Assembly (NCBI RefSeq): GCF_014636295.1
Contig: NZ_BMEC01000018.1
Span: 1-64,000 of the forward strand
Direction of reading: 5' to 3'
DNA from: Marivirga lumbricoides
GTDB taxonomy: Bacteria; Bacteroidota; Bacteroidia; Cytophagales; Cyclobacteriaceae
DNA length: 64,000 bases
The stretch's first letter is position 1. Each line of letters opens with the position of its first letter. The notes beneath the pieces are model-generated. The model saw only the letters and a list, made by a program, of their open reading frames with translations, ran no database searches and was not told the DNA's origin. The translations under genes were made by a program, and so were the position numbers. Below are positions 8,436-18,199 of the stretch, one piece after another.

Positions 8436-9833
8436 ATGGATTATAGAATAGAAAAAGATACAATGGGCGAAGTAAAAGTTCCTTCAGATAAATACTGGGG
8501 AGCCCAAACAGAAAGAAGTAGAAATAATTTTAAAATAGGCCCGGAAGCTAGTATGCCTTTGGAGATAGTCCATGGTTTTGCTTATCTTAAAAAAGCGGCT
8601 GCGCAAACCAACTTTGAGTTAGGTGTATTAAGTGAAGAAAAAAAGAATCTGATTGCGCAAGTATGTGACGAAATTTTAGACAATCAGCATAATGATCAGT
8701 TCCCGCTGGTTATATGGCAAACAGGATCAGGCACACAATCAAACATGAATGTGAATGAAGTAATTGCCAATAGAGCTCAGATATTGGCAGGCAGGAAGTA
8801 TGAAGATGAAAAAATAGTTCATCCAAACGATGATGTAAATAAATCTCAATCTTCCAACGATACCTTCCCTACAGGAATGCATATTGCTGCTTATAAAATG
8901 CTTATGGAAACCACCATTCCCGGTGTAGAGCAATTAAGAGATACGCTTCAGGAAAAATCTAAGGCGTTTGAGAAGGTAGTGAAAATTGGAAGAACTCACC
9001 TTATGGATGCCACGCCTCTAACGCTTGGTCAGGAATTTTCTGGCTATGTATCACAGCTTAACCACGGCATAAAAGCTTTAAAAAATACTTTAGCCCATCT
9101 TTCCGAACTTGCCTTAGGCGGAACAGCAGTTGGCACAGGAATCAATACACCAAAAGGTTACTCTGAATTGGTAGCTAAAAATATTGCTAAATTCTCTGGC
9201 CTTCCATTTATTACCGCAGAAAACAAATTTGAGGCCTTGGCAGCACACGATGCTATAGTAGAATCTCATGGTGCGTTAAAGCAGTTAGCTGTATCATTAA
9301 ATAAGATTGCTAATGACATTCGTATGTTGGCTTCCGGCCCTAGATCAGGAATAGGCGAAATCAATATACCCGCCAATGAACCTGGTTCATCTATTATGCC
9401 TGGTAAAGTAAACCCTACTCAGTCTGAGGCACTCACTATGGTTTGCGCTCAAGTAATGGGTAACGATGTGGCTATCACTATTGGTGGAACTCAGGGCCAT
9501 TATGAGTTAAATGTTTTTAAACCTCTAATGGCGGCCAATTTCTTGCAATCTGCTAAATTGATTGGTGATGCTTGTGTTTCTTTTAATGAAAACTGTGCTG
9601 TGGGCATTGAACCTAATCACGCAAGAATTAAAGAACACCTTGATAATTCTCTGATGTTGGTAACCGCATTAAATACTAAGATAGGTTATGAAAAGGCTGC
9701 TAAAATAGCTAAAAAGGCGCATGAGAATGGTACCAGATTAAAAGAAGAAGCTATTAATTTAGGCTACTTAACTGCTGAAGAGTTTGATGAGTGGGTACGA
9801 CCTGAAGATATGATTGGAAGTTTAAAAAACTAA
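8436..9833 (+). CDS. fumC: Fumarate hydratase, class II
   Basis: Catalyses reversible hydration of fumarate to L-malate in the TCA cycle, as a cytosolic homotetramer without an iron-sulfur cluster. The 465-residue length is standard. The aspartase/fumarase signature [13 protein letters not shown] lies at about residues 316-328, supplying the catalytic serine loop. [14 protein letters not shown] near residue 95 and [15 protein letters not shown] near 185 supply the other two conserved regions; the TH pair is typical of fumarase. These features favour fumarase over aspartase or argininosuccinate lyase. It stands alone. Confidence 0.97.
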   Translation: MDYRIEKDTMGEVKVPSDKYWGAQTERSRNNFKIGPEASMPLEIVHGFAYLKKAAAQTNFELGVLSEEKKNLIAQVCDEILDNQHNDQFPLVIWQTGSGTQSNMNVNEVIANRAQILAGRKYEDEKIVHPNDDVNKSQSSNDTFPTGMHIAAYKMLMETTIPGVEQLRDTLQEKSKAFEKVVKIGRTHLMDATPLTLGQEFSGYVSQLNHGIKALKNTLAHLSELALGGTAVGTGINTPKGYSELVAKNIAKFSGLPFITAENKFEALAAHDAIVESHGALKQLAVSLNKIANDIRMLASGPRSGIGEINIPANEPGSSIMPGKVNPTQSEALTMVCAQVMGNDVAITIGGTQGHYELNVFKPLMAANFLQSAKLIGDACVSFNENCAVGIEPNHARIKEHLDNSLMLVTALNTKIGYEKAAKIAKKAHENGTRLKEEAINLGYLTAEEFDEWVRPEDMIGSLKN

Positions 9834-10011
9834 AAATAGTATTATTTGTCGTTATTGCACTTATTTTTGTACTTTAGTCTAAATTAATTTTGAAAACTTT
9901 CAATAATCTCCATATGAAATGAGCATAAATTTTGGAATCCTTAATATATCAAAAAAGGAGGAATAAAATTTATAGAATTCCATGTGACCATTAAAAACAA
10001 ATTATATACAC

Positions 10012-10635
10012 ATGAAAACGAAAATCAGCTTAATAATATTTGCATTATTTTTTGCATTTGCTTTGCCGGCTTATTCACAAATGAGTAAGAAAGAAAAGAA
10101 AGAGTGGAAAAAAAGAGCAAAGGAACTGAAGAATAATCCTGAAGAATTAAAAGCTTTGGAAGAAGAAAACGAAAGTTTAAAAAGCTCTGTAGCAAGTTTA
10201 AACTCTCAGGTGGATAACCTTAAAACACAATTGGCAGATAAAAATGCACAAATTAATGCTGCACGTGAAGAAGCTCAGGAAGCAAAGGCTATGGCAGAAA
10301 TGGCAAGACAAAAAGCGATGGAAGCCAATAAACAGCCTCAGCCTACAACAGCACTTGATGAAAGCGGAACTTGGTTCAAAGTACAGGTAGGTGCTTTTGA
10401 AAACATTGATATGTCAGAATATTTCAAGAACAACCCTAATTTCAGTGGCGAAACCACCGAAGAAGGTTACCAAAGAATCACTTTAGGCAGATTCCGTGAT
10501 TATTGGGAAGCTGATAAATTCAAAAAAGTGTTAAGAAAGATGGGAGTAAAAGAAGCGTGGATAGTACCTTATAAAGAGGGCGTAAGAGTTCCTTTAAAAG
10601 AAGTACTGGAAAGTCTTTCTGCTAAGCCTGAGTAA
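10012..10635 (+). CDS. Exported coiled-coil protein with SPOR-like C-terminal domain
   Basis: A 207-residue protein with signal peptide (cleavage after PAYS, about residue 23). A strongly charged coiled coil from about 26 to 118 has a run of heptads with SLNSQVDNLKTQLADKNAQI. A C-terminal domain at about 125-185 begins WFKVQVGAF and contains RITLGRFRDYWEADKFKKVL, the pattern of SPOR peptidoglycan-binding repeats. A periplasmic protein bound to denuded septal or lateral glycan is the likely role (inference). Similar proteins in Cytophagales are often named Ezrin/radixin/moesin because of the coiled coil, which is not informative. A 15-bp hairpin follows the gene. Confidence 0.8.
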   Translation: MKTKISLIIFALFFAFALPAYSQMSKKEKKEWKKRAKELKNNPEELKALEEENESLKSSVASLNSQVDNLKTQLADKNAQINAAREEAQEAKAMAEMARQKAMEANKQPQPTTALDESGTWFKVQVGAFENIDMSEYFKNNPNFSGETTEEGYQRITLGRFRDYWEADKFKKVLRKMGVKEAWIVPYKEGVRVPLKEVLESLSAKPE

Positions 10636-10657
10636 GCAGGTAAATGACCCTTCAATA

Positions 10658-10692
10658 TTTCAGGAGTTGTAACCTTTTTACAGCTCCTGAAA
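10658..10692 (+). terminator. Long hairpin after the SPOR-like gene
   Basis: TTTCAGGAGTTGTAA and TTACAGCTCCTGAAA form a 15-bp stem (one G-U pair) around a 5-base loop. There is no T tract, so it may be a processing or stabilising hairpin or a weak terminator. It lies between the SPOR-like gene and murF-alr, 22 bp after the stop. Confidence 0.6.
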
Positions 10693-10749
10693 CAATTACT
10701 ATCACTCCTTGCAGGTTTTACCAAGTAGACCAATAGAACCTAAATTACT

Positions 10750-13215
10750 TTGAAACCTTACTTTTCCTCTCTTAAAAAAATTTCGCTTGGAACCGAACTT
10801 CAATTTATTGAAGATACTCTAATTAGTGATGTCTTTATTGATAGCAGAAATGCTCTATTGCATAAAAGCAGTATCTTCTTTGCTATAAAAGGAGCCAGAA
10901 ACAATGGCCACCAATTTATAGCTAGCCTATACCATGATGGTGTACGAAACTTTGTTGTAGAAGAGGAAATTGACCCTAAGTATCTGCCCGGAGCCAATAT
11001 TTTTCTGGCTAAGAGTAGTATTAGTACACTGCAGTCGTTCGCTGCTCTAAAAAGACAGTTATATCATGGTAAACTGGTTGCCATCACAGGAAGCAACGGA
11101 AAAACAATAACAAAAGAGTGGCTGGGACAACTTATGTCTTCATTCTACTCCGTTTATAAAAGCCCTCGTAGTTTCAACTCACAGGTAGGTGTACCATTGT
11201 CACTCTGGCCATTAAGTGATTACCAGGATTATGCAATAATTGAAGCCGGAATCTCTAAAATGGGAGAGATGGAGCATCTTCAAAAGATCATACAGCCTGA
11301 AATAGGAATTTTCACCAATATTGGAACTGCCCATGATGAAGGTTTTCCTAACCTGGAAGAAAAAGCCTTACAGAAAGCGATTCTATTTAAAGAGAGTAGC
11401 ACCATTATCTACAGCAAAGATTATCCGGAAGTGGCCCATGCACTTCATAACATTCCGGATCTGTCCAGCAAAAACCTTATCGGTTGGTCTTTTGAAGACA
11501 ACACAAGTAGTTATTTTGTAGAAACTGAAGAAAAAAACAGCTTAACCGCAATCAGAATCCCTTTTAATGATAAGCTATTCATTTTTGAGGTGCCATTTAC
11601 TGATTATGCCTCTCTTGAAAACATTACAAACTGCTTATTTTTCTTGCTGAACGAAGGCATTCCAGTTAAGCTTATCCATAATGCATTAATGGAATTAAAA
11701 CCAGTAGCTATGAGAATGGAAGTAAAGCAAGCCATTCATCAAAACTACCTGGTAGATGACTCTTACAATAATGACCTCGTGGGTTTAGACACTGCCATAC
11801 AGTTTTTCAGACAACAAAAGCAGTTTGCAAATAAAGTAATTATCTTATCTGATTTACTGGAAACAGGACTATCCGATTCATTGCTGTATCAACAAGTTGC
11901 TAAGAAAATTGAGACTGAAAAACTCTCTTTGTTTATAGGAGTAGGACCAGCAATATCCCGACAAAAAAATCTTTTCCAAACTAATTCTTTATTTTTCAAT
12001 ACTACCGAAGAGCTTCTTTTATACTTGAATGAGCGCCCAATTAAAGAATCTGTTATACTCATTAAAGGAGCCCGAAGCTTTCATTTTGAAAAAATTGTAA
12101 AATCACTTGAGCAAAAGATACATGGTACTGTGCTTGAGGTTAACTTAAATGCCATTACTCACAATCTGAATTTTTATAGATCAAAACTTAAGCCAAGGGT
12201 TAAAACTATGGCTATGGTGAAAGCTTTTTCCTATGGCAATGGCAGCCATGAAGTGGCAAACTGGTTACAATTTCAAAAGGTAGATTATCTGGCTGTTGCT
12301 TATTCCGATGAGGGGGTTGCTTTACGTCAGCATGGCATCCATTTACCGATTATGGTGATGAATCCTACAGTTTCTTCATTTGATCTTCTCACAAAATATC
12401 AACTTGAACCAGAAATTTATAGCCTGGAATTATTTCAGGAATATGCCAGTTTCGTACGTGGAAAAAAAGGCGCTTTCAAGGTACATCTTAAGTTGGATAC
12501 AGGAATGCACAGGCTCGGTTTTGAATCCGGAGATTTAAATGAGCTTATATCAAGATTACGGGATAATCCTCAGTTTAAAGTAGCTTCAATTTTTAGTCAT
12601 TTGGCTGGGTCAGACGAAGCCATTCATAATGGATTTTCCGCCAAACAAGCTTTCTCCTTCAAGAAGATGGCGGAAGAGCTGATAGAGGCGCTTAATTACA
12701 GGCCTTTGTTACATTTACTTAACAGCCCAGGGATTTCCAGGTTTCCTGACTTCCAATTTGACATGGTAAGGTTAGGAGTTGGTTTATACGGTGTAGATGC
12801 TACTCAACTTCACCAGGACAGATTGCAGTCGGTATCTGTATTGAAAACAGTAATTTCCCAGGTGAAATTTGTTAAACAAGGTGATACCATTGGTTACTCT
12901 CGAAAAGGTGTAGCAGAAAAACATATGAGAATTGCAACAATTGCCATAGGGTATGCTGATGGATATGACAGAAAGTTCAGTAATGGAATTGGCAAAGTTC
13001 ATATTCAAGGAAAACCTGCACCAGTAGTTGGTAATGTATGCATGGATATGTGCATGGTGGATGTTACCGATATTGACTGCACTGCCGGAGAAGAAGTAAT
13101 AGTTTTCGGCCAAAACCCTACCCTCTTTGAATTGGCTGATGCAATAAATACTATCCCTTACGAGATACTGACAAATGTAAGCGATAGGGTTAAAAGAGTT
13201 TTCTATTCAGAGTAA
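10750..13215 (+). CDS. murF-alr: Bifunctional MurF ligase / alanine racemase fusion
   Basis: An 821-residue fusion joining two successive activities of peptidoglycan precursor synthesis. The N-terminal MurF half (about 1-455) adds D-Ala-D-Ala to UDP-MurNAc-tripeptide; its ATP loop GSNGKT lies near residue 113-118. The C-terminal alanine racemase half (about 460-821) makes D-alanine. Its PLP lysine is K491 in MVKAFSYGNG, and IGYADGYDRKFS and GNVCMDMCMVDVT match conserved racemase regions. The start must be the TTG at 10750: an in-frame TAA lies at 10741 and no ATG occurs until deep in the Mur domain. This fusion is known across Bacteroidota. Both halves look catalytically complete. Confidence 0.95.
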   Translation: MKPYFSSLKKISLGTELQFIEDTLISDVFIDSRNALLHKSSIFFAIKGARNNGHQFIASLYHDGVRNFVVEEEIDPKYLPGANIFLAKSSISTLQSFAALKRQLYHGKLVAITGSNGKTITKEWLGQLMSSFYSVYKSPRSFNSQVGVPLSLWPLSDYQDYAIIEAGISKMGEMEHLQKIIQPEIGIFTNIGTAHDEGFPNLEEKALQKAILFKESSTIIYSKDYPEVAHALHNIPDLSSKNLIGWSFEDNTSSYFVETEEKNSLTAIRIPFNDKLFIFEVPFTDYASLENITNCLFFLLNEGIPVKLIHNALMELKPVAMRMEVKQAIHQNYLVDDSYNNDLVGLDTAIQFFRQQKQFANKVIILSDLLETGLSDSLLYQQVAKKIETEKLSLFIGVGPAISRQKNLFQTNSLFFNTTEELLLYLNERPIKESVILIKGARSFHFEKIVKSLEQKIHGTVLEVNLNAITHNLNFYRSKLKPRVKTMAMVKAFSYGNGSHEVANWLQFQKVDYLAVAYSDEGVALRQHGIHLPIMVMNPTVSSFDLLTKYQLEPEIYSLELFQEYASFVRGKKGAFKVHLKLDTGMHRLGFESGDLNELISRLRDNPQFKVASIFSHLAGSDEAIHNGFSAKQAFSFKKMAEELIEALNYRPLLHLLNSPGISRFPDFQFDMVRLGVGLYGVDATQLHQDRLQSVSVLKTVISQVKFVKQGDTIGYSRKGVAEKHMRIATIAIGYADGYDRKFSNGIGKVHIQGKPAPVVGNVCMDMCMVDVTDIDCTAGEEVIVFGQNPTLFELADAINTIPYEILTNVSDRVKRVFYSE

Positions 13216-13363
13216 ACCCGCTTAAACAATTGATAATCAAGATTATACAATACTAAATCACAGTAGAAAAGCATTTTCTATTTAAATCAAATAAATACAT
13301 TAGTACGAAAAATACCCAGAAGTAGGTATAGGATTCCTGCTTTCCTTGCTTCACTTTTGGTAA

Positions 13364-13564
13364 ATGAAGTCACTAATATTTTTCTTAACCTCCATATTTT
13401 TATGGGTTCCTGAAAATGGATCTGAGAAAATATTACCTATTGAGAAACAGACTTTTATAAGAATCCAAACCACTGAATTCATTGATAGACCGGAAAAGGT
13501 GTTTGAAAGACGGAATGAATCAGTTTATACCCGCAGAAAAATTCATCATAGTGTGAAAAATTAA
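13364..13564 (+). CDS. Small predicted exported protein
   Basis: A 66-residue ORF beginning at ATG 13364 with a hydrophobic start (MKSLIFFLTSIFLWV) followed by a charged, basic tail rich in Arg and Glu. It resembles a short secreted or membrane-anchored peptide. No family is recognised. It is followed after 26 bp by another small gene on the same strand, so the two may be one transcript. Confidence is limited by its length. Confidence 0.45.
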   Translation: MKSLIFFLTSIFLWVPENGSEKILPIEKQTFIRIQTTEFIDRPEKVFERRNESVYTRRKIHHSVKN

Positions 13565-13590
13565 ACACAACCTTAAAATCAATTTTTATA

Positions 13591-13935
13591 ATGATTGCGA
13601 AAAGCAGGGATTTAGTGCAGCATTTAATGGGAAAATGGAAATGCAGTGGCTATGAAGAAAACGATAAAGAAATAAAAGATTTTAATTCCTTTGAGCTTAC
13701 ATTTAAGCAAGCTACTATAATTTGTTCTCCTCGCGGAAATAAATTATGGCCAGCAAAATGTCAATATGAATCAATAGGTTCAATAAATGGGGGATATTAC
13801 TTTAGAGAGGATGGGTGCTTTTTCCAGGTAAAAAACATGATGGAAAATAATATTACAATAGAATTGAATCTTAGAATAACGGAAGAAGGCTCAATAAATA
13901 AATATATATTTTATCTAAAAAAAGAAAATAACTGA
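13591..13935 (+). CDS. Small cytoplasmic protein, possibly lipocalin-like
   Basis: A 114-residue protein without a signal peptide. The opening HLMGKWKCSGYE followed by alternating polar and hydrophobic strands (FNSFELTFKQATIICS, YYFREDGCFFQVKN, ITIELNLRITEEG) resembles the G-X-W start and beta-barrel rhythm of lipocalin-like or THAP4/heme-binding folds. This is an inference from pattern only. It contains four Cys residues. It is convergent with the ABC permease gene at 13986; the 50-bp gap holds a CTGAAAG/CTTTCAG hairpin (13932-13953). Confidence 0.55.
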   Translation: MIAKSRDLVQHLMGKWKCSGYEENDKEIKDFNSFELTFKQATIICSPRGNKLWPAKCQYESIGSINGGYYFREDGCFFQVKNMMENNITIELNLRITEEGSINKYIFYLKKENN

Positions 13936-13985
13936 AAGCTAGCTCACTTTCAGCTACTATCTATAAGTTTTAATGAGATTTTATT

Positions 13986-15326
13986 TTAGCCGTTTGTTCT
14001 CATCCATTTCAAAAGCGTTTTATAATTCACTTTAGTGCCATGCATTAAAATTCCTATTCTGTAAACTCTTCCTGCTATCCAGATTGTAAAGAGGAAGCCA
14101 AATACCATTAATATCATACTTAAAGCTAACTCCCATGCGGGCACACCAAAGGCTACTCTGGCCATCATAGCAACTGGTGAGGTGAATGGAATGATGGAGA
14201 GCCAGAAACTCACATTTCCATCAGGGTCTGGCATTACAAACATAAATGTTCCTAAAAATCCAATGATCATCGGCAATGTAATGGGTAATGTAAACTGTTG
14301 AGCATCAGAGATATTATCTACAGCCGAACCCACTGCGGCAAATAACGCCCCATATAAGAGATAGCCACTGATAAAGAAAAATATAAATACTGAAATATAA
14401 TAAGCGTAGGGAATATCATATACTATTTCCATTACTTCGTTTACTTCCGAATTATTCATTAATGCTTCTACTGATTCGTTTCCTGATCCATTCATCGAAG
14501 AAACATCCGTCATGCTTTGCTGAGCAGCTTGCATTTCCGCAGGGTTTAAACCGAAAATAGAAAATACTGCTGTAGATAATACAAAAATTAAAACTACCCA
14601 TATGGCAAACTGCAATAAACCTACTGAAGCTACCCCTATTACTTTCCCCAGCATCAACTGGAATGGCTTCACGGAAGAAACTATTATTTCAACAATCTTA
14701 CTGGACTTTTCCTCAATTACGCCTTGCATAATTTGCGAACCGTAGATTAAAACGAACATATAAACCAGAAAGCTAAACCCATAGGCTATTCCGTAAGCAA
14801 CACCTGCACTACTGGCCTGTTCCTCTCCAGTTTCGCTAATGTTAACTGAGGGAAGTGAAATACTTGTTTTTAACTCTTCAAGCTGCTCTTCACTAATTCC
14901 TGATGCTTTCAGTTTCTTATCTCTGATTTGAGATTCTACTTTGTTCTCAAAATAAGAGCTCGCCTGAAGACTAGGATTTTTCTTTGTGTATAGTACCATA
15001 CCACCCGGATTCATGAGGTCAAGCTTTGGCAAATACAAAAGTGCGTAAGCATCGCTTTCACTAAAAGCAAGCTTAGCCGCTTCAATATCAGAATCTAAAT
15101 TCTGAAATTGATATTTTCTGTCGCTTTCAAGCTCAAAATCGTTACCTTCATCCAACACATAAACAACCTGTTCCTTCGCACTCTTCTGTTCCTCCAGGGC
15201 AAAATACAACATGGTTCCTATTACTGCAGGAAAAAGCAAAGGCACTAAAATAGTTGCCAAAAGGAAGCTTTTCTTCTTTACCCTGCCTTCAAATTCTCTT
15301 TTTATGACTAAGCCAATTTTACTCAT
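13986..15326 (-). CDS. ABC-2 type exporter permease (NatB-like)
   Basis: A 446-residue membrane protein paired with the ATPase gene just upstream. Its N-terminus (KREFEGRVKKKSFLL) and first membrane span are typical of NatB/ABC-2 permeases. A large extracytoplasmic domain (about 45-175) follows, then about five further spans, including IMQGVIEEKSSKIVEIIVSS, the cytoplasmic coupling-helix region of this family. Substrate unknown: the NatAB archetype exports sodium, but many relatives export other compounds. The start ATG at 15326 lies 21 bp after the ATPase stop, so the two form an operon and should act as one complex. Confidence 0.88.
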   Translation of the reverse strand: MSKIGLVIKREFEGRVKKKSFLLATILVPLLFPAVIGTMLYFALEEQKSAKEQVVYVLDEGNDFELESDRKYQFQNLDSDIEAAKLAFSESDAYALLYLPKLDLMNPGGMVLYTKKNPSLQASSYFENKVESQIRDKKLKASGISEEQLEELKTSISLPSVNISETGEEQASSAGVAYGIAYGFSFLVYMFVLIYGSQIMQGVIEEKSSKIVEIIVSSVKPFQLMLGKVIGVASVGLLQFAIWVVLIFVLSTAVFSIFGLNPAEMQAAQQSMTDVSSMNGSGNESVEALMNNSEVNEVMEIVYDIPYAYYISVFIFFFISGYLLYGALFAAVGSAVDNISDAQQFTLPITLPMIIGFLGTFMFVMPDPDGNVSFWLSIIPFTSPVAMMARVAFGVPAWELALSMILMVFGFLFTIWIAGRVYRIGILMHGTKVNYKTLLKWMRTNG

Positions 15327-15347
15327 GGTCTGTAAAAGTTAATAATC

Positions 15348-16280
15348 TTAAGCTACAACTTCTTTTTCGGCTGTAGCACCCTGTACTAATTTTATAAAAA
15401 TATCACTGATAGAAGGAATTTCTTCCTGAAATGAAATGATTTGAACAGACTGACTTAAGAGTAATTCAAGTAAATCGTTCGATGTAAAATTCTCTGCAAG
15501 CCTTACTTTAGCCTCTGATGTTCCATCTACATGTTCAATATTTGAAAGTAATTCAAACTGATTGGATGGCGTAAGGGCCTTACCCCGGTAAGTTATCCTG
15601 TAAATATGAGATTTATATTTTTCTTTGATAGCGGTTTTTTCTCCATCCAGAATTTTCTCTGACTTATTGATCAATGCAATATGGTCACACAATTCTTCCA
15701 CTGATTCCATTCTGTGCGTACTAAATATGATAGTACTGCCTTTCTCGCGAAGAGCCAATATTTCATCCTTAATTAAATTAGCGTTAATAGGATCAAATCC
15801 TGAGAATGGCTCATCTAAAATGATAAGTTCCGGCTCATGCATTACTGTTGCTACAAACTGAACTTTCTGCTGCATTCCTTTGGATAGGTCTTCTACTTTT
15901 TTCTGTAACCAGTCAGTAGCACCAAATCTCTCCATCCACACTTTAATTTTAGCCTTAGCATCAGTTTTAGACAACCCCTTTAACTGTGCCAGGTAAAGAA
16001 GCTGATCACCTACTTTCATTTTTTTGTATAGGCCTCTTTCTTCAGGTAAGTACCCGATTGTACCAATATGCTTAGGTGCTAATGCTTCACCATTAATTTG
16101 AATTTCACCAGAATCAGCATAAATAATCTGGTTTACAATTCTGATGAAAGTACTCTTACCAGCTCCATTTGGGCCCAAAAGACCAAAAATAGATTGCTTC
16201 GGAATTTCCAGACTCAGGTTGTTAAGCGCTATATTCTTGTGAAATGATTTATTGAGATTTTCAGCTGTAAGTATATTCAC
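15348..16280 (-). CDS. ABC exporter ATP-binding protein (NatA-like)
   Basis: A 310-residue nucleotide-binding subunit. Walker A is GPNGAGKS at 36-43, the Q-loop region has GYLPEERGLYKKM, the ABC signature is LSKGMQQK, Walker B ends LIILDEPFSG and the H-loop is STHRME. The C-terminal about 80 residues form the extra domain (DUF4162-like) seen in many NatA-type ATPases. The start is GTG at 16280. A textbook Bacteroidota promoter (TTTG, 19 bp, TACATTTG) lies 16-47 bp upstream and would drive the ATPase-permease operon. Confidence 0.92.
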   Translation of the reverse strand: MNILTAENLNKSFHKNIALNNLSLEIPKQSIFGLLGPNGAGKSTFIRIVNQIIYADSGEIQINGEALAPKHIGTIGYLPEERGLYKKMKVGDQLLYLAQLKGLSKTDAKAKIKVWMERFGATDWLQKKVEDLSKGMQQKVQFVATVMHEPELIILDEPFSGFDPINANLIKDEILALREKGSTIIFSTHRMESVEELCDHIALINKSEKILDGEKTAIKEKYKSHIYRITYRGKALTPSNQFELLSNIEHVDGTSEAKVRLAENFTSNDLLELLLSQSVQIISFQEEIPSISDIFIKLVQGATAEKEVVA

Positions 16281-16296
16281 GGCATTTTTTTTATCT

Positions 16297-16327
16297 CAAA
16301 TGTATTTAAAAATGAACGCCTTGCAAA
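16297..16327 (-). promoter_or_regulatory. Promoter of the Nat-type ABC operon
   Basis: On the minus strand TTTG (16324-16327) and TACATTTG (16297-16304) are separated by exactly 19 bp. This matches the phylum consensus TTTG-N19-21-TAnnTTTG. The GTG start is 16 bp downstream. It is the cleanest promoter I see in the window. Confidence 0.7.
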
Positions 16328-16414
16328 GAAAAAGTTGATTATCGCCTAAAATAAGTGATAAAACATGTTATTTAGATGATGCATAAGCTTATTATTGGAT
16401 TTTAGAAATCGCTA

Positions 16415-18190
16415 TTACTTCATCACCTCCTTATATTGCATATTATGTAATTGGGTGTAGAAACCGGATTCTGCCAGGAGTTCTTCATGCGTACCCATTT
16501 CCTTAATTTCCCCCTTATCAAGCAACATAATTTTATCTGCTTTCTGAATGGTGGAAAGCCTGTGAGCAATTACAATACTGGTTCTCCCTTTCATCATTTT
16601 ATCAATGGCTTTCTGTATCATTTCTTCAGTTTCTGTATCTACAGAAGAGGTGGCTTCATCCAAAACAATGATTTTTGGATTATAGACCATCGCCCTAACG
16701 AAAGAAATGAGCTGCCGCTGACCCACTGAAAGCGTGGCACCACGCTCCATTACATTATAATTGTAAGCACCGGGCAGTCGCTCAATAAACTTTCTTGCTC
16801 CTACCATCTCGGCTGCATCTACCACCTGTTGATGAGAAATATTTGGATTGCCCAGGGTTATATTATATTCAATAGTGTCAGAAAACAAGAAAACATCCTG
16901 TAAAACAACCCCTATATTTGATCTCAAATAATTAAGATCATACTCTTTAATATCTACTCCATCAAGGCAAATACTACCCTCCTGAATATCGTAAAAGCGG
17001 CTTAGAAGATTTATTACAGATGATTTACCCGCTCCGGTTGCTCCTACCAATGCTACTGTTTCACCTTCATTTACATCGAAAGAGATATTTTTAAGTACAG
17101 TTTCATCTTCATTGTAAGCAAAAGAAACATTTTTGAATTGAATTTCTCCTCTTAAATCTTCGGGCTTATGAGAACCATTATCAGGAATATGCTCTTTGTT
17201 ATCAAGTAAGTTTAATATTCTGGAAGAACTTACTATACCCATCTGTAACGTATTGAACCTATCTGCAATTAACCGGATTGGCCTAAAGAACATCTGGATG
17301 TAAAGAATAAAGGCCACAAGCATACCCAGCGTAATGCCACTTTCTACCTGGTTAATAACCCCTTTTGATCCGTACCAAACCAGCAATCCTATACCTGTGG
17401 CCTGAATAACTTCTGCTACAGGAAAATAAATAGAATAATACAATACAGACCGAATATTTGACCTCTTATGCTCTTCATTAATCTTTTTAAAGGCTTCATA
17501 TTCTCGCTTTTCAGCAGTAAAAATCTGAACTACTGACATACCCGTTACATGCTCCTGAACAAATGAATTGAGGTTAGATACGGCATTTCTTACTTCATTA
17601 AATGCCACTTTAACCTTTTCCTTAAAGATGTAAGTGCTCAAAAACAGAAGAGGTAAAGTTGCTAACGAAACTAAAGTTAGCTTCCAGCTCATGGCAAACA
17701 TCATAATCAGTATGAAAAGAATCTGCAAAATATCACCAATCATACCCGCAATCCCCTGACTGAATACATCTGAAAGTGTTTCTACATCTGAGACATTTCT
17801 TGTTACCAATCTCCCTATTGGTGTTTTATCAAAAAACTTCAGGCGCAGACTCAATAAATGTCGGTAAAGTTTCAATCTGATGTCCCGTATAATATATTGT
17901 CCTAGCCAGCCTGAAATATAAGTATGCCCATACTGAACTATCGCCTGCAATATCAGAAGCCCTACAAGTATTATGGTCATCCATAGTAAGCCCTGAAAAT
18001 CGTTTTGAGCGATAGGTTGATCAATGGCTTTCTGAATAACAAAAGGTCTGGCAGGAGCCAATACTGCAAGTGCTATTGTTAGGAATACCAGAAAATAAAA
18101 TCTCTTTTTATAGGGTATAACAAACTGATATAAGCGCTTGAGCACATTAGTATCAATTATATTGCCGCTTTTAATATCTTCTTTTTTCAC
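16415..18190 (-). CDS. ABC exporter half-transporter (type IV, MsbA/MdlB-like)
   Basis: A 591-residue protein with an N-terminal six-span exporter domain (about 20-320) fused to an ATPase. Walker A GATGAGKSS lies near residue 380, the signature is LSVGQRQL, Walker B ends IIVLDEATSSVD and the H-loop contains IAHRLST. The LSVGQ signature, rather than LSGGQ, is shared with MdlB-type subunits, which usually pair with an MdlA-type partner; no partner gene is adjacent. The start is GTG at 18190. It lies 9 bp downstream of truA and is probably co-transcribed with it. Substrate unknown (lipid or drug export are family options). Confidence 0.92.
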   Translation of the reverse strand: MKKEDIKSGNIIDTNVLKRLYQFVIPYKKRFYFLVFLTIALAVLAPARPFVIQKAIDQPIAQNDFQGLLWMTIILVGLLILQAIVQYGHTYISGWLGQYIIRDIRLKLYRHLLSLRLKFFDKTPIGRLVTRNVSDVETLSDVFSQGIAGMIGDILQILFILIMMFAMSWKLTLVSLATLPLLFLSTYIFKEKVKVAFNEVRNAVSNLNSFVQEHVTGMSVVQIFTAEKREYEAFKKINEEHKRSNIRSVLYYSIYFPVAEVIQATGIGLLVWYGSKGVINQVESGITLGMLVAFILYIQMFFRPIRLIADRFNTLQMGIVSSSRILNLLDNKEHIPDNGSHKPEDLRGEIQFKNVSFAYNEDETVLKNISFDVNEGETVALVGATGAGKSSVINLLSRFYDIQEGSICLDGVDIKEYDLNYLRSNIGVVLQDVFLFSDTIEYNITLGNPNISHQQVVDAAEMVGARKFIERLPGAYNYNVMERGATLSVGQRQLISFVRAMVYNPKIIVLDEATSSVDTETEEMIQKAIDKMMKGRTSIVIAHRLSTIQKADKIMLLDKGEIKEMGTHEELLAESGFYTQLHNMQYKEVMK

Positions 18191-18199
18191 TCTTGGTTT

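Noticed and set aside
10750-13215. murF-alr fusion as a novel bifunctional enzyme
   Set aside because: The fusion is a known and widespread arrangement in Bacteroidota, and both halves look normal.
16415-18190. Non-canonical LSVGQ signature as a sign of an inactive ABC exporter
   Set aside because: LSVGQ is the usual signature of MdlB-type subunits; Walker A, Walker B and H-loop are intact.
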